Assembly (NCBI RefSeq): GCF_030159055.1
Contig: NZ_BQXQ01000007.1
Span: 62,001-126,000, forward strand
Length of the DNA stretch: 64,000 nucleotides
Source: Acidovorax sp. SUPP3334
GTDB taxonomy: Bacteria; Pseudomonadota; Gammaproteobacteria; Burkholderiales; Burkholderiaceae_C
Direction of reading: 5' to 3'
Shown: piece by piece, positions 9,816-22,370 of the stretch
How positions within the stretch are numbered: the first letter of the stretch is position 1
Layout: the number at the start of each line of letters is the position of its first letter
Notes under the pieces: generated by a model
Seen by the model: the letters and a program-made list of their open reading frames with translations, nothing else
What the model was told of the DNA's origin: nothing
Database searches by the model: none
Program-made: the position numbers and the translations under genes

Positions 9816-9858
9816 AATGCAGTCCGGCGTGGTGTCTTGCTGGGTCAATCGATACGGG

Positions 9859-10488
<630 letters not shown>

Positions 10489-10536
10489 GGGCTGGGGCCT
10501 CTTGTTGGGGAAGTGAAAAAGCGGAAAACCATTTGC

Positions 10537-10574
10537 GGCGGAGGGCGGAGGGCGGAGGGCGGAGGGCGGAGGGC
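10537..10574. repeat. Tandem GGCGGAG heptamers
   Basis: Five perfect GGCGGAG units plus a partial one lie in the 130-bp gap between upp and the dehydratase gene. This kind of simple repeat can vary in copy number by slippage. It lies upstream of upp, so it could affect upp expression. Confidence 0.85.
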
Positions 10575-10618
10575 TGGCCGGTAGCGCCGGCCGCGCGGGG
10601 GCCTGCCCGGCTCGCTGA

Positions 10619-11593
10619 TCAGTCTGCCAGAAAGCGCCCGTAGCGGGCCAGGTCGACGTTGCCGCCGCTGATCAGAATGCCCACCCGCTTGCCGCGTACC
10701 TCCACGCCGCCGTGTACGGCCCCCGCGAAGGCGAGGGCGCCAGTGGGTTCGACGACGAGCTTCATGCGCTCGGCGAAGAAGCGCAGCGACTGCACGAGCT
10801 GCTCGTCGGTGGCGGTGACGATGTCGGCCACGTCGCGCTGGATGATGGGGAAGGTGATGTGGCCCAGCGCCTGGGTCTGCGCGCCGTCGGCAATGGTGTG
10901 GGGCGTGTCGATGCGCACGATGTGGCCGGCGCGCAGCGATTGCTGGGCGTCGTTGCCTGCGGCGGGTTTCACCCCGATCACCTGGCAGTCGGGTGCGAGC
11001 GCCTTGGCCGCCAGCAGGCTGCCGGAGAGCAGCCCGCCGCCGCCCAGGCAGACGAAGAGGTAGTCCAGGTCGGGCATCTCTTCGAACAGTTCCTTGGCGG
11101 CCGTGCCCTGGCCGGCGATGACGTGCGGATGGTCGAACGGCGGCACGAGCGTCATGCCGCGTTCCTGGGCGAGCCGCTGGCTGATGGCTTCGCGGTCTTC
11201 GGTGAACCGGTTGTAGGTGACGACCTGGGCGCCGTATTCGCGCGTGGCGGCTATTTTTGCGGCGGGGGCGTCTTCGGGCATGACGATCAGCGCCGGCATG
11301 CCGAGCAGGCGGGCCGAGAGGGCGATGGCCTGCGCGTGGTTTCCGGAAGAGAAGGCGAGCACGCCGCGGTCGCGCTGCGCATCGTCGAACTGCGCCAGGG
11401 TGTTGTAGGCGCCACGGAACTTGAACGCGCCCATGCGCTGCAGGTTCTCGCACTTGAAGAAGAGCTGGGCGCCGCATTGCTGGTCTGCCGTGCTGGAGCG
11501 CACCACGGGCGTGCGGTGGGCCACGCCCTCCAGCCTTGCGGCCGCGTCGGCGACATCGTTGTAGGTGGGGAGGGCCGGGATGTGCGTGACCAT
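10619..11593 (-). CDS. Threonine/serine dehydratase-like PLP enzyme
   Basis: 324 residues with the start [14 protein letters not shown]. It is a fold-type II PLP enzyme: the Lys of [10 protein letters not shown] (Lys58) is the Schiff-base residue, SSGNHAQ (82-88) binds substrate, and [10 protein letters not shown] (GGGG 184-187) cradles the phosphate. It lacks the C-terminal ACT-like regulatory domain of biosynthetic IlvA, so it fits a catabolic threonine dehydratase or a serine racemase-like enzyme. It is not clearly in an operon with upp because 130 bp and a repeat separate them. Confidence 0.88.
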   Translation of the reverse strand: MVTHIPALPTYNDVADAAARLEGVAHRTPVVRSSTADQQCGAQLFFKCENLQRMGAFKFRGAYNTLAQFDDAQRDRGVLAFSSGNHAQAIALSARLLGMPALIVMPEDAPAAKIAATREYGAQVVTYNRFTEDREAISQRLAQERGMTLVPPFDHPHVIAGQGTAAKELFEEMPDLDYLFVCLGGGGLLSGSLLAAKALAPDCQVIGVKPAAGNDAQQSLRAGHIVRIDTPHTIADGAQTQALGHITFPIIQRDVADIVTATDEQLVQSLRFFAERMKLVVEPTGALAFAGAVHGGVEVRGKRVGILISGGNVDLARYGRFLAD

Positions 11594-11665
11594 GGCTGCG
11601 TCCTTGCGTGACGGGATCGGAACGGAGCCCGCATCATAAGCCCGCACGCCGGGTATCAGGCCTCG

Positions 11666-11722
11666 AAAATGCCTCCAGCGCACGCCCATCAAGCGCGGGC
11701 AGCTATCGAAATTGATGCGTTC
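11666..11722 (+). repeat. Dispersed ~57-bp element, copy 3
   Basis: Starts aaaatgcctccagcgc and ends gcagctatcgaaattgatgc. Much of its second half is identical to the copy at 17701-17757 read on the opposite strand. It lies upstream of the dehydratase gene, at the edge of a stretch of broken genes. Confidence 0.75.
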
Positions 11723-11762
11723 AGCCCGGGTTGCGGCGTGGCCGACCTGCGGTGCGAGTTTG

Positions 11763-11925
11763 TCAGCCCAGTTCGCTGAAGCGGTGCAGGGGCGCCAGCG
11801 GCGGAAAGTCGCCCGCGCGTTTGGCGCGCATGGCCTCGACCGATTCGCTCACATGCCGGTTGCTCCAGATCGCGCCTTGCACCCAGCCCATCTGGCGCAG
11901 GCTGTCGTCCACCGAATGATCGCGC
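11763..11925 (-). pseudogene. C-terminal scrap of an unknown enzyme (crotonase-like?)
   Basis: On the minus strand a plausible protein end reads SVDDSLRQMGWVQGAIWSNR and continues to a natural stop (FPPLAPLHRFSELG). It has no start; upstream the frame runs into sequence that matches a permease on the other strand. The style resembles the C-terminus of enoyl-CoA hydratase-like proteins, but I cannot confirm the family. Confidence 0.35.
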
Positions 11926-11979
11926 GCATAGTGCTGGTGACGGGCGACTTCGCCCGCACCCTCAAGCAGGAACACGGCG

Positions 11980-12329
11980 CGCCGATCTTGGGCATCGTGG
12001 CGCTGCCGCTCAATTCGGCGGCCTAGATTTCGGAGGTGTTTCGCGCGGGCATCCAGTCGGTCGCGCTCGGGTAATCGGATGCGGGGCGCTGGCGCCGCAT
12101 GCTGCCGCCGCTGGGCAACAACGCGATCGCGCTGCTGAAAGACACCTCGCTGATCTCCGCCATCGGCCTGGCCGAGATGGCCTATGCCGCGCGCACCGTG
12201 GCCGGGGCGTATTCGCGCGATTGGGAGCCGTATCTGGCGATTGCGCTGGCGTACTGGGTCATGACGCTCGCGTTGACCGGCGCGCTGCGCAGGCTGGAAA
12301 GCCACCTGGCCCGCAGCGACCGGGTTTGA
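11980..12329 (+). pseudogene. Amino-acid ABC transporter permease remnant (HisM/GlnP family)
   Basis: Reading frame 3 gives ILGIVALPLNSAA, stop, ISEVFRAGIQSVALG, stop, and then RRMLPPLGNNAIALLKDTSL followed by a typical permease C-terminus ending LRRLESHLARSDRV. The first stop (TAG) is where the family has Tyr (NSAAY[IV]SE). About 20 residues are missing before RRMLPP, and the N-terminal half is absent. It is therefore a dead fragment of a polar amino-acid uptake permease. Confidence 0.82.
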
Positions 12330-12948
12330 TGTCTGGACGGGCGGCGCGGCCTTGAATGAACAAGCCGCGCGCTTTCAGCGGCGCACGGTGCGGGCGTCCT
12401 GCCCGAACCAGGTCCTGCCGCTGGCGCTCGTGCGGAACGATCCAGGGGTAGCAGGCCATGTCCGCGATGGAATAGCCGCCAGCGATGTAATCGCGCCCAT
12501 CCGACAGGTGTTTGTCCAGCACGCCGTACAGGCGCGCGGTTTCTTTCACGTAGCGATCGATGGCGTAGGCAATGGGCTCGGGCGCGTACTGCGTGAAATG
12601 GTGGTTCTGGCCAGCCATCGGACCGAGTCCTCCCATCTGCCAGAAAAGCCATTGCAGGGCTTCGGTGCGCCCGCGCAGTTCCTGGGGAATGAACCGGGCG
12701 GTCTTGTCGGCCAGGTACAGCAGGATGGCGCCGGACTCGAACACTGGAATCGGCTCGCCGCCACCAGCGGGCGAGTGGTCCACGATGGCAGGGATGCGGT
12801 TGTTGGGCGCGATGCGCAGGAAGCCGGGCTGGAACTGCTCGCCCCGGCCGATGTTCACGGGCAGCACGCGGTAGGGCAGGCTGGCCTCTTCGAGGAACAT
12901 CGTGATCTTGTGGCCGTTGGGCGTGGTCCAGTAGTGCAGATCGATCAT
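12259..12948 (-). pseudogene. Glutathione S-transferase-like protein with replaced C-terminus
   Basis: The open frame is 229 codons. Residues 1 to about 175 are a normal YfcG/YghU-type GST, a glutathione-dependent disulfide oxidoreductase class: the thioredoxin-fold start MIDLHYWTTPNGHKITMFLE, the ESGAILLYLADKT glutathione site, and the helical domain to DMACYPWIVPHERQRQDL. After that the family sequence ends, and the frame reads through unrelated DNA antisense to the permease remnant. The last ~35 family residues are lost. It may still fold in part, but it is probably inactive or altered. Confidence 0.75.
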
Positions 12949-13005
12949 GAAAGAACTCCAGGGTTGGGCCCGCTTCGATGGCGAACCGGCCAGGGGGATG
13001 CCGCG

Positions 13006-14538
13006 TCAGCGCTTGCGGCCACCGAAGAGGCTGCCCAGCACGCCGCGCAAGATCTCCTTGCCCAGCGAGGTGCCCATGGTGCGCACGGCGGACTTGGCCA
13101 TGGTCTGCACCAGCCCGTCGTGCTTGCCGCCGCGGGGGCCGGTCGAGCCGAAGAGCACGTCGTTCAGGCCACCCATGAGCCCGCCGCCTGCGCCGCCGTC
13201 CGTGCCACCGATCGCAGTGCCTGGGCCCGCTTTCGGAGTGCCCGGCGCCGTCGCCGTCGCAGCTGCGGTGCGGCCCTGCAGCTTTTCGTAGGCGGATTCG
13301 CGGTCCACGGTTTTCTCGTACACCCCGGTCACGAGCGAGCCGGCCAGCAATGCTTGCCGCTGGGCAGGCGTGATCGGCCCCAGCTGGCTGCCGGGGGGCA
13401 GTACGAACACGCGCTCGGTCACGCTGGGGCGGCCCTTGGCGTCCAGAAAGCTCACGAGGGCCTCGCCCACGGCCAGTTCGGTGATGGCCGTTTCGATGTC
13501 CAGCCCGGGTTTCTGCCGCATGGTGGTGGCCGTGGCCTTCACCGCTTTCTGGTCGCGCGGCGTGAAGGCGCGCAGTGCGTGCTGCACGCGGTTGCCCAAC
13601 TGGGCCAGCACGCTGTCGGGTATGTCGAGCGGGTTCTGGGTGACGAAGTACACGCCGACACCCTTGGAGCGCACCAGGCGCACCACCAGTTCGATGCGCT
13701 CGACGAGCACCTTGGGCGCCTCGTTGAACAGCAGGTGGGCCTCGTCGAAGAAGAAGACGAGTTTGGGGACTTCCGGGTCGCCGATCTCGGGCAACTGCTC
13801 GAACAGCTCCGACAGCATCCACAGAAGGAAGGTGGCGTAAAGGCGCGGCGAATTCATCAGTTTGTCGGCCGCGAGGATGTTGACCACGCCGTGACCGTCC
13901 ACCGTCTGCATGAGATCGCTGATGTCGAGCATCGGCTCGCCGAAGAACTGGGTGCCGCCTTGCTGCTCGATCTGCAACAGGCCCCGTTGTATGGCGCCTA
14001 CGCTGGCGGCGCTGATATTGCCGTACCCTGTGGTGAATTCCTTGGCATTCTCGCCCACGTATTGCAGCATGGCGCGCAGGTCCTTCAGGTCCAGCAGCAG
14101 CAAGCCGTTGTCGTCGGCGATCTTGAAAACCAGGTTGAGAACGCCCAGTTGTGTCTCGTTCAAGGCCAGCATGCGGCCCAGCAGCAGCGGGCCCATGTCG
14201 GAGACCGTGGCGCGCACCGGGTGGCCCTGCTGTCCGAACACGTCCCACAGCGTGGTGGGGCAGGCCAGGGGCTCGGGGACGGCGAGATCACGTTCCTTGA
14301 GCGTGGCTGCCAGCTTCTCGCCGATACTGCCCGGCTGGCTGATGCCGGTCAGGTCGCCTTTGATGTCGGCCATGAACACCGGCACGCCGATGCGCGAGAA
14401 GCCTTCCGCCAGGGTCTGCAGGGTGACGGTCTTGCCCGTGCCCGTGGCCCCGGTGATGAGGCCATGGCGGTTCGCCAGGCCGGGAAGAAGGTGGCATTCG
14501 GTGGTGCCGTGCTTGGCAATGAGAAGAGGTTCGGCCAT
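13006..14538 (-). CDS. HerA-like ATPase, DUF853 (YjgR) family
   Basis: 510 residues, the normal length. Walker A is GATGTGKT (30-37) and Walker B is [12 protein letters not shown] (DEAH 265-268). [11 protein letters not shown] and [11 protein letters not shown] are typical of the family. It belongs to the HerA/FtsK-like DNA-pumping ATPases; the exact cellular role of YjgR is not settled. The C-terminus has a Gly/Ala-rich linker (about 430-465) and then a basic tail ending FGGRKR. It is divergent from yebC with an 81-bp gap. Confidence 0.93.
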   Translation of the reverse strand: MAEPLLIAKHGTTECHLLPGLANRHGLITGATGTGKTVTLQTLAEGFSRIGVPVFMADIKGDLTGISQPGSIGEKLAATLKERDLAVPEPLACPTTLWDVFGQQGHPVRATVSDMGPLLLGRMLALNETQLGVLNLVFKIADDNGLLLLDLKDLRAMLQYVGENAKEFTTGYGNISAASVGAIQRGLLQIEQQGGTQFFGEPMLDISDLMQTVDGHGVVNILAADKLMNSPRLYATFLLWMLSELFEQLPEIGDPEVPKLVFFFDEAHLLFNEAPKVLVERIELVVRLVRSKGVGVYFVTQNPLDIPDSVLAQLGNRVQHALRAFTPRDQKAVKATATTMRQKPGLDIETAITELAVGEALVSFLDAKGRPSVTERVFVLPPGSQLGPITPAQRQALLAGSLVTGVYEKTVDRESAYEKLQGRTAAATATAPGTPKAGPGTAIGGTDGGAGGGLMGGLNDVLFGSTGPRGGKHDGLVQTMAKSAVRTMGTSLGKEILRGVLGSLFGGRKR

Positions 14539-14619
14539 GGCGTGGGGGTGCGGGAGGTAGGGGATGCGTCAAAAGTAAAATCGCGGTCAGTAGATTAAAT
14601 CAATACCAGAAGGACTCCT

Positions 14620-15339
14620 GTGGCAGGACACAGCAAATGGGCAAACATCCAGCACCGCAAGGGGCGGCAGGATGAAAAGCGCGGCAAGATCTGGACCCGG
14701 ATCATTCGTGAGATCACCGTGGCGGCTCGGGCCGGCGGGGGCGATATTTCCGCCAATCCCCGTCTGCGCCTGGCCATCGAAAAGGCCAAGGCCGCTAACA
14801 TGCCGGCCGACCGCATCAAATACAACATCGACAAGGCCACCGGCAACGCCGAGGGCGTGAGCTACGAGGAAATCCGCTACGAAGGCTACGGCATCGGCGG
14901 CGCGGCCATCATCGTGGACACCATGACCGACAACCGCGTGCGCACCGTGGCCGAAGTGCGCCACGCCTTCAGCAAGCACGGCGGCAACATGGGCACCGAA
15001 GGCTCGGTCGCCTTCCAGTTCAAGCATTGCGGCCAACTGATCTTCGCACCCGGCACCGATGAGGATCGCGTGATGGAAGTGGCGCTGGAAGCCGGTGCCG
15101 AAGACGTGGTGACGGGAGAAGACGGCGCCATCGAAGTGCTGACGGCCTACGCCGACTTCGAAACCGTCAAGAACGCGCTGGAGGCCGCCGGCCTGGTGCC
15201 CGAAGTGGCCGAAGTCACGATGCGCGCCGAAAACACCATCGAGCTCGAAGGCGAAGACGCCGCGCGCATGCAAAAACTCCTCGACGTGCTGGAAGACCTG
15301 GACGACGTGCAAGAGGTCTACCACAACGCTGCCCTATGA
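14620..15339 (+). CDS. yebC: YebC/PmpR-family regulator (TACO1 family)
   Basis: 239 residues starting [20 protein letters not shown], the invariant N-terminus of the family. These cytosolic proteins are annotated as transcriptional regulators; recent work assigns some members a role in relieving ribosome stalling. All three typical domains appear complete, ending [12 protein letters not shown]. It is followed 82 bp later by purD on the same strand. Confidence 0.96.
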   Translation: MAGHSKWANIQHRKGRQDEKRGKIWTRIIREITVAARAGGGDISANPRLRLAIEKAKAANMPADRIKYNIDKATGNAEGVSYEEIRYEGYGIGGAAIIVDTMTDNRVRTVAEVRHAFSKHGGNMGTEGSVAFQFKHCGQLIFAPGTDEDRVMEVALEAGAEDVVTGEDGAIEVLTAYADFETVKNALEAAGLVPEVAEVTMRAENTIELEGEDAARMQKLLDVLEDLDDVQEVYHNAAL

Positions 15340-15421
15340 AAATGAGCCCGAACCTCAGCCATCGAAACGTGCCCGCCCATGGGCACACCGGCCTCATCGA
15401 AGCGGCCCATCGGAGTCCGGT

Positions 15422-16702
15422 ATGAAAGTCCTAGTGATTGGTGGCGGCGGCCGTGAACACGCGATGGCCTGGAAGCTTTCGCAGTCTCCCAAGGTCACGA
15501 AGGTCTACGTGGCGCCTGGCAACGGCGGCACGGCGCTCAACTCCAAGCTCGAGAACGTGGACGTCACCGATGTGCGCGAACTGCGCGCTTGGGCCCAGGC
15601 GCATAAGATCGCCCTCACGGTCGTCGGCCCAGAGGCCTCTTTGGCGGCCGGCGTGGTGGACGAGTTCCGTGCGCACGGGCTGCGCATTTTCGGGCCGACC
15701 AAGGCCGCCGCGCAGCTGGAAAGCTCCAAGGCGTTTTCCAAGGCCTTCATGCGCCGCCATGGCATTCCCACGGCGGATTACGACACCTTCACCGACCCCG
15801 CCGCGGCCCATGCCTTCGTGGAACGGCTCGGTGCTCCGATCGTCATCAAGGCCGACGGCCTGGCAGCGGGCAAGGGCGTGGTGGTCGCCATGTCGCTGCA
15901 GGAAGCGCACGACGCGGTGGACTTCATGCTGGTGGACAACAAATACGGCGTGACCCACAACGAAGGCGGCGCCCGCGTCGTGATCGAAGCGTTCCTGCAG
16001 GGCGAGGAAGCCAGCTTCATCGTGCTCTGCGACGGCAAGAACGTCACTGCGCTGGCCACCAGCCAGGACCACAAGCGCCTGAAGGACGGCGACCAGGGCC
16101 CCAACACCGGCGGCATGGGCGCGTATTCCCCTGCACCCGTGGTCACGGCCGACGTGCATGCCCGCGCCATGCGCGAGATCATCCTGCCCACCATCCGCGG
16201 CATGGAAAAGGACGGCATTCCGTACACGGGCTTCCTGTACGCCGGCCTGATGATCGATTCGACCGGCCACCCCAAAACCCTGGAATTCAACTGCCGCATG
16301 GGCGACCCCGAGACGCAGCCGATCCTGATGCGCCTCAAGAGCGACTTCGTCGATGTGCTCGGCGCCGCCGTGGATGGCAAGCTCGACCAGGTGGAGCTGC
16401 AGTGGGACCGCCGCACCGCGCTGGGCGTGGTGATGGCCGCGCACGGCTACCCGGAAGACCCGCGCAAGGGCGATGCCATCACCGGCCTGCCTGCGGATGC
16501 CGACGATGCCATGGTGTTCCATGCGGGTACGGCGCTCAAAGACGGCGTTCCCCAAACGACAGGCGGGCGCGTGCTTTGCGTGACCGTGCTGGCGGACAGC
16601 GTCAAGCAGGCGCAGCAGCGCGTGTACGACGTTGCGCGGGGCATCCACTTCGATGGCGCGCAGTACCGCCGCGACATCGGCCACCGTGCGGTGAAGAGCT
16701 GA
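15422..16702 (+). CDS. purD: Phosphoribosylamine-glycine ligase (GAR synthetase)
   Basis: 426 residues, full length. It catalyses ATP-dependent joining of glycine to phosphoribosylamine in purine synthesis. The N-terminal motif [19 protein letters not shown], the ATP-grasp segment [14 protein letters not shown], and the signature [12 protein letters not shown] with [12 protein letters not shown] are all present. Its stop overlaps the hemF start (TGATG), so the two are translationally coupled. Confidence 0.97.
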   Translation: MKVLVIGGGGREHAMAWKLSQSPKVTKVYVAPGNGGTALNSKLENVDVTDVRELRAWAQAHKIALTVVGPEASLAAGVVDEFRAHGLRIFGPTKAAAQLESSKAFSKAFMRRHGIPTADYDTFTDPAAAHAFVERLGAPIVIKADGLAAGKGVVVAMSLQEAHDAVDFMLVDNKYGVTHNEGGARVVIEAFLQGEEASFIVLCDGKNVTALATSQDHKRLKDGDQGPNTGGMGAYSPAPVVTADVHARAMREIILPTIRGMEKDGIPYTGFLYAGLMIDSTGHPKTLEFNCRMGDPETQPILMRLKSDFVDVLGAAVDGKLDQVELQWDRRTALGVVMAAHGYPEDPRKGDAITGLPADADDAMVFHAGTALKDGVPQTTGGRVLCVTVLADSVKQAQQRVYDVARGIHFDGAQYRRDIGHRAVKS

Positions 16703-17673
16703 TGCCGTTACCCGCAGCGCCCCCGGCGCCCACCATGAACGCGGCCGATGCCGCTGCCCGCGTGCGCGCCTATCTCGAAGGGCTGCAGAACCGGATCACG
16801 TCCGCCCTGGAAGAGGTCGAAGGCCCGGTGGCCCGCGGCGGAGCGCGGTTCCTGAACGATGTCTGGCGCAAGGCACCCGGCGAGCCGCTGCAGGGCGATG
16901 GCGTGACCCGCATCCTGGAGGGCGGGCGCGTTTTCGAGCGGGCCGGCTGCGGCTTCTCGCACGTGCGCGGTGCCACGCTGCCGCCTTCGGCGACCCAGCA
17001 CCGGCCCGAGCTGGCCGGCGCGCCGTTCGAGGCGATGGGCGTGTCGCTGGTGTTCCACCCGGTCAATCCCTACGTGCCGACGGTGCACATGAACGTCCGC
17101 ATGATCGTCGCGGCTCCGGCGGAGGGCCCGCCCGTGTGCTGGTTCGGCGGCGGCATGGACCTGACCCCGTATTACGGCTTCGAGGAAGACGCGGTGCACT
17201 TCCACCGGGCCTGCCGGGACGCGCTCAACCCGTTCGGCGAAGGCCTTTATCTGCGCTTCAAGCGCTGGTGCGACGAGTATTTCTACCTCAAGCACCGCAG
17301 CGAGCAGCGCGGCGTGGGCGGCATCTTCTTCGACGACTTTTCCGAACTGGGATTCGAGCGCAGCCTGGGCATGGTGCAGTCGGTGGGCGACGCGCTGCTG
17401 GGCGCTTATCTGCCCATCGTTCACAAGCGCCACCCGATCCCTTTCGGTGACCGCCAGCGCGAGTTTCAATGCTATCGGCGCGGTCGATATGTCGAGTTCA
17501 ACCTGGTGTGGGACCGGGGGACGCACTTCGGCCTTCAGTCCGGCGGGCGCACCGAATCGATCCTGCTGTCGATGCCTCCCATGGCGGGCTGGTCGTACCA
17601 GCGCCAAGACCCTCCCGGGTCGCCCGAGGCCGAGCTGACACGGCGTTTCCTGGTGCGGCGAGACTGGCTGTGA
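16702..17673 (+). CDS. hemF: Oxygen-dependent coproporphyrinogen III oxidase
   Basis: 323 residues from the ATG that overlaps the purD stop; an alternative start at 16735 ([10 protein letters not shown]) gives 312 residues and also fits the family. The enzyme decarboxylates coproporphyrinogen III to protoporphyrinogen IX using oxygen in haem synthesis. [39 protein letters not shown] and the C-terminal [20 protein letters not shown] motif are intact. Confidence 0.96.
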   Translation: MPLPAAPPAPTMNAADAAARVRAYLEGLQNRITSALEEVEGPVARGGARFLNDVWRKAPGEPLQGDGVTRILEGGRVFERAGCGFSHVRGATLPPSATQHRPELAGAPFEAMGVSLVFHPVNPYVPTVHMNVRMIVAAPAEGPPVCWFGGGMDLTPYYGFEEDAVHFHRACRDALNPFGEGLYLRFKRWCDEYFYLKHRSEQRGVGGIFFDDFSELGFERSLGMVQSVGDALLGAYLPIVHKRHPIPFGDRQREFQCYRRGRYVEFNLVWDRGTHFGLQSGGRTESILLSMPPMAGWSYQRQDPPGSPEAELTRRFLVRRDWL

Positions 17674-17700
17674 GCCGGCGCTGGATCGCTCCAAAACACC

Positions 17701-17757
17701 GAAAGCTATAATTTCAATAGCTGCCCGCGCTCATTCCATGAGCGCCAGAGGCCAAAA
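17701..17757 (-). repeat. Dispersed ~57-bp element, copy 4
   Basis: On the minus strand it reads ttttggcctctggcgctc, variable middle, gcgggcagctattgaaat, tatagc. It occupies the 191-bp gap between hemF and rsfS, which otherwise shows no gene. Confidence 0.75.
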
Positions 17758-17864
17758 ACACCCTTGATGTGCATCCGAACGCCGAGCCGGCACCCCGGCC
17801 CGCGGCCTTGGCCCAGGCCCGGGTTGCACGCTATATTGCCCCATCCCTTTTAGACAAACGCCTG

Positions 17865-18737
17865 ATGACCACCACCTCCAAATCGGAATCCGCCGCCAAG
17901 AAAGACGTCACCAAACTCCAACGCGCCATCGTCGATGGCCTGGAAGACGTCAAGGCGCAAGACATCCAGGTGTTCAACACCGAGCATCTCTCGCCCTTGT
18001 TCGAGCGCGTGATCGTGGCTTCGGGCACTTCCAACCGCCAGACGAAGGCCCTGGCGGCCAGCGTGCGCGATGCGGTGCGTGAAGCGGGTTTCGGCAAGCC
18101 CCGCATCGAGGGCGAAGACAACGGCGAATGGATCATCGTGGACTGCGGCGCCGCCGTAGCGCACATCATGCAGCCCGCCATTCGCCAGTACTACCGCCTG
18201 GAAGAGATCTGGGGCGACACGCCTGTCCGCCTGAAGCTGGGCGCCGCCAAGCCCAAGGCGCCGGAAGCCGCTGACGGCACCGCCAAGAAAAAGGCCGCCG
18301 CCAAGAAGGCCGCTGCCGCATCGGCCCAGCCAGCCCGCAAGCCCGGCGTGAGCAAGGTGGCCGCCAAGGCACCGGCCCAGGCACCGCAAAGGCCCGGAGC
18401 CAAGGCCCCCGCAAAGACCACGGCGAAGACTTCGGCCAAAACCTCGGCTAAAACTTCGGCCAAGAGCCCGGCGAAAACCGCTGCGAAGACCTCCGCCAAG
18501 ACGGCGACCCGCAGCACCGCCAAGCAGGCGACCCCTGCCAAGACCGCGACCAAGGCACCCATCAAGACGTTGATCGTCAAGCCGATCGCCAAGAAGACGG
18601 CTGGCAAGCCGGCGGCGAAGAAAACGTCAGGCCGCTCGGCGCCTGCCGCGCCGAAGTCGTCCCCGCGCACGGCTGCCGTGAAGACCGCCTCCACCAAGCG
18701 GCCGGCTGCCAAGAAGGCGCCGGCGCGCAGGGGTTGA
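17865..18737 (+). CDS. rsfS: Ribosome silencing factor RsfS with long Lys/Ala-rich tail
   Basis: 290 residues; the start MTTTSKSESAAKKDV is chosen because the RsfS fold begins right after it. Residues about 16-130 are the RsfS/Iojap domain (IVDGLEDVKAQDIQVFNTEH, NGEWIIVDCGAAVAHIM, YYRLEEIWGDTP), which binds ribosomal protein L14 and blocks subunit joining. The remaining ~155 residues are a repetitive KTSAKTSAK/KKAAAKK histone-H1-like tail, more than doubling the normal length. Such tails bind nucleic acid. It is followed by rlmH 30 bp later, its usual partner. Confidence 0.93.
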   Translation: MTTTSKSESAAKKDVTKLQRAIVDGLEDVKAQDIQVFNTEHLSPLFERVIVASGTSNRQTKALAASVRDAVREAGFGKPRIEGEDNGEWIIVDCGAAVAHIMQPAIRQYYRLEEIWGDTPVRLKLGAAKPKAPEAADGTAKKKAAAKKAAAASAQPARKPGVSKVAAKAPAQAPQRPGAKAPAKTTAKTSAKTSAKTSAKSPAKTAAKTSAKTATRSTAKQATPAKTATKAPIKTLIVKPIAKKTAGKPAAKKTSGRSAPAAPKSSPRTAAVKTASTKRPAAKKAPARRG

Positions 18738-18767
18738 AGCCGATTTGTCGCTGAGCCGAGCTGATCG

Positions 18768-19235
18768 ATGAAGCTGCTCATCGTGGCCGTGGGCCAGCGA
18801 GTGCCCGACTGGGCACAGACGGCCTATGACGACTACGCCAAGCGGTTTCCCCCGGAATTGAAGGTCGAACTCAAGGCCGTCAAGACCGAGCCGCGGGGCT
18901 CCAAGACGCTGGAAACCCTCTACGCGGCCGAGCGCGAACGCATCGAAGCGGCGATACCGCGCGGCACCCGCGTCGTGGCACTGGACGAGCGCGGCACATC
19001 AATGACCACCAAGGCGCTTGCCGCGCGGCTCAAGGGCTGGCAACTGGGGGGCGATGATGTGGCGCTGGTCATCGGCGGGCCCGACGGGCTGGACCCCGCA
19101 TTTCGGCAAGCGGCGCACGAGCGCATCCGCTTGTCCGACCTCACCCTGCCGCACGCCATGGTGCGCGTGCTCCTGATCGAGCAGATCTACCGGGCCTGGT
19201 CGGTGAACGCGGGGCATCCTTACCATCGGGAATAG
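18768..19235 (+). CDS. rlmH: 23S rRNA pseudouridine-1915 N3-methyltransferase
   Basis: 155 residues, the standard size for this small SPOUT enzyme. [20 protein letters not shown], the AdoMet knot motif [10 protein letters not shown], and the C-terminal [20 protein letters not shown] are diagnostic. It modifies pseudouridine 1915 in helix 69 of the ribosome. It lies 30 bp after rsfS and is probably co-transcribed. Confidence 0.97.
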   Translation: MKLLIVAVGQRVPDWAQTAYDDYAKRFPPELKVELKAVKTEPRGSKTLETLYAAERERIEAAIPRGTRVVALDERGTSMTTKALAARLKGWQLGGDDVALVIGGPDGLDPAFRQAAHERIRLSDLTLPHAMVRVLLIEQIYRAWSVNAGHPYHRE

Positions 19236-19270
19236 GCCGCTCTTTGCTTTGCGATGCGATGCGGGCCGGT

Positions 19271-19927
19271 TCAGGCCGCTGCCATTTCCCTCTGCAGTGC
19301 GGTGCGATCCGCCATTGCACCCGATGGCAGACCGATATGCGCTTGCATCGTCGAGGGTTCAGAGATCAGCGGTGAAATGGCCGCCAGGTATTCCGGTGCC
19401 AGCAGGCTGAAGGACATCAGATCATGGTGTTTTCCGCCCCATAGTCCAGCGCTTCGTAACAAGCCTTCATACTGAAAATCCCATCGCTGCAATGTGCGGA
19501 TCGATGGCGTGTTGTCGGGATGGACCGTGGCACTGATGCGCATGAGCTTGAGGTGCAGGAAGCACCAATTCAGTACCCGGCCGAGGGCTTCGTGCATGAA
19601 GCCCTGGTTTTGATGCGCTTGTGCCAGTTCGTAGCCCACTACCGCACTGAGCGATCCGGCGTCGCACTGCGTGAAGTTGCATTGCCCGATCATTCCCGGC
19701 GTGTCCTTGCGCTCGATGGCCCAGCAGAACTCCGGAATGTGCCGTCGCGTGATCTCTTCGGTCCATTGCACGAAACCGATCGCTCCCTCCAGATTCGTGA
19801 TGGCGTTGTAGCCCGCCCATTGCCGCGATTCGTCCTGCAAATGCATGGACAGCACTGCGGGCGCATCGCTGGCGACCATCTTGCGCAGCCGCAGCCGTGG
19901 TGTTTCTAGAATGGGGAAGAAGGTCAT
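19271..19927 (-). CDS. GNAT N-acetyltransferase (RimJ/RimL type)
   Basis: 218 residues. The family opening is [10 protein letters not shown], a core strand [20 protein letters not shown] carries the acetyl-CoA loop (Q/RxxGxG degenerate as HQNQGF), and the end is [20 protein letters not shown], all typical of ribosomal-protein or small-molecule acetyltransferases. The substrate is unknown. It is convergent with rlmH and breaks the otherwise plus-strand rlmH-maf-rng run, so it is probably an insertion into that block. Confidence 0.88.
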   Translation of the reverse strand: MTFFPILETPRLRLRKMVASDAPAVLSMHLQDESRQWAGYNAITNLEGAIGFVQWTEEITRRHIPEFCWAIERKDTPGMIGQCNFTQCDAGSLSAVVGYELAQAHQNQGFMHEALGRVLNWCFLHLKLMRISATVHPDNTPSIRTLQRWDFQYEGLLRSAGLWGGKHHDLMSFSLLAPEYLAAISPLISEPSTMQAHIGLPSGAMADRTALQREMAAA

Positions 19928-20028
19928 GCACTCATTGTGGAAAGGCTGTTTGCGCGAAGAGGGCGCTTGCCGAAACAGATGCCGGCCATCCGAAGCGCCG
20001 GTTCGGCAATCGGCTATCCTCCCGCCCC

Positions 20029-20655
20029 GTGCCGTCCTTGATCCCTTTCATCTATCTCGCATCGCAGAGCCCGCGCCGGCGCCAGTTGCTGGAACAACTG
20101 GGCGTGCGGCACGAATTGCTCTTGCCCAATGCCGACGGCGACGTGGCCGAAGACAGCGAAGCCATCGAGGCGGAGCGGCCCGGTGAAGCACCCGCACGCT
20201 ATGTGCAGCGCGTGACCGGGCTCAAGCTCGATGCGGCCGTGGCCCGGCGCATTCGGCGCGGCCTGCCCGATGCGCCCATCCTTTGCTCGGACACCACCGT
20301 GGCGCTGGGCCGCACGATCTACGGCAAGCCCGAAGATGCGGCCCATGCCCGCCGCATGCTGGCCGAGCTGGCGGGCCGCACCCACCGGGTGCTCACGGCC
20401 GTGGCCCTGCAGCAAGGCACCGAGCGGTCGGTGGCCCTATCGATCTCGAAGGTGACCTTCGCCCCCCTGTCGCCGGCGCAGATTGCCGCCTATGTGGACA
20501 GTGGCGAACCCATGGGCAAGGCAGGGGCCTATGGCATCCAGGGGCCTGCAGCGCAGCACGTGTCGCATCTGGCCGGCAGCTACACGGGCATCATGGGATT
20601 GCCGCTGTTCGAGACCGCCCGATTGCTGCGGGGCGCGGGCGTGCTGCGCGATTGA
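20029..20655 (+). CDS. maf: Maf-like nucleotide pyrophosphatase
   Basis: 208 residues from a GTG start ([20 protein letters not shown]); upstream in-frame ATG codons lie outside the conserved region. It belongs to the Maf/YhdE dTTP/UTP pyrophosphatase family, which cleaves non-canonical or excess NTPs. The motifs [30 protein letters not shown] and [16 protein letters not shown] are intact. It is followed 76 bp later by rng, the usual neighbour. Confidence 0.93.
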   Translation: MPSLIPFIYLASQSPRRRQLLEQLGVRHELLLPNADGDVAEDSEAIEAERPGEAPARYVQRVTGLKLDAAVARRIRRGLPDAPILCSDTTVALGRTIYGKPEDAAHARRMLAELAGRTHRVLTAVALQQGTERSVALSISKVTFAPLSPAQIAAYVDSGEPMGKAGAYGIQGPAAQHVSHLAGSYTGIMGLPLFETARLLRGAGVLRD

Positions 20656-20731
20656 TTCGCGCGGCGGGGCGGCCAAGTCAGCCGTGGCCTCGCTATTCAG
20701 GCATCATGGGCGGCCACTTTTTTCCGAGCCC

Positions 20732-22219
<1,488 letters not shown>

Positions 22220-22317
22220 CGGGCATGGCCGCACACCGGGTGTGGATGCGGTCACGCTTCGGCCCTTGAGTCAAATCACGGTACTTCGATAACCCCTGCG
22301 GCACGCGGCGCACCGAT

Positions 22318-22362
22318 CTGACGGGATGCATTCGATGGCTACAATAAAAAATCCGTCTGGAT
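22318..22362 (+). promoter_or_regulatory. Promoter and operator of the TetR/SMR pair
   Basis: A -35-like CTGACG and a -10 TACAAT are 16 bp apart. Directly after the -10 box lies the perfect inverted repeat ATCC-GTCT-GGAT (22351-22362), flanked by A-tract and T-tract. A repressor bound here would cover the transcription start, as expected for TetR autoregulation. Confidence 0.6.
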
Positions 22363-22370
22363 GGTTTTTT

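Noticed and set aside
12352-14598. A long plus-strand frame across the GST and HerA-like genes
   Set aside because: Both minus-strand genes have clear motifs; the plus frame is His/Gln-rich shadow sequence.
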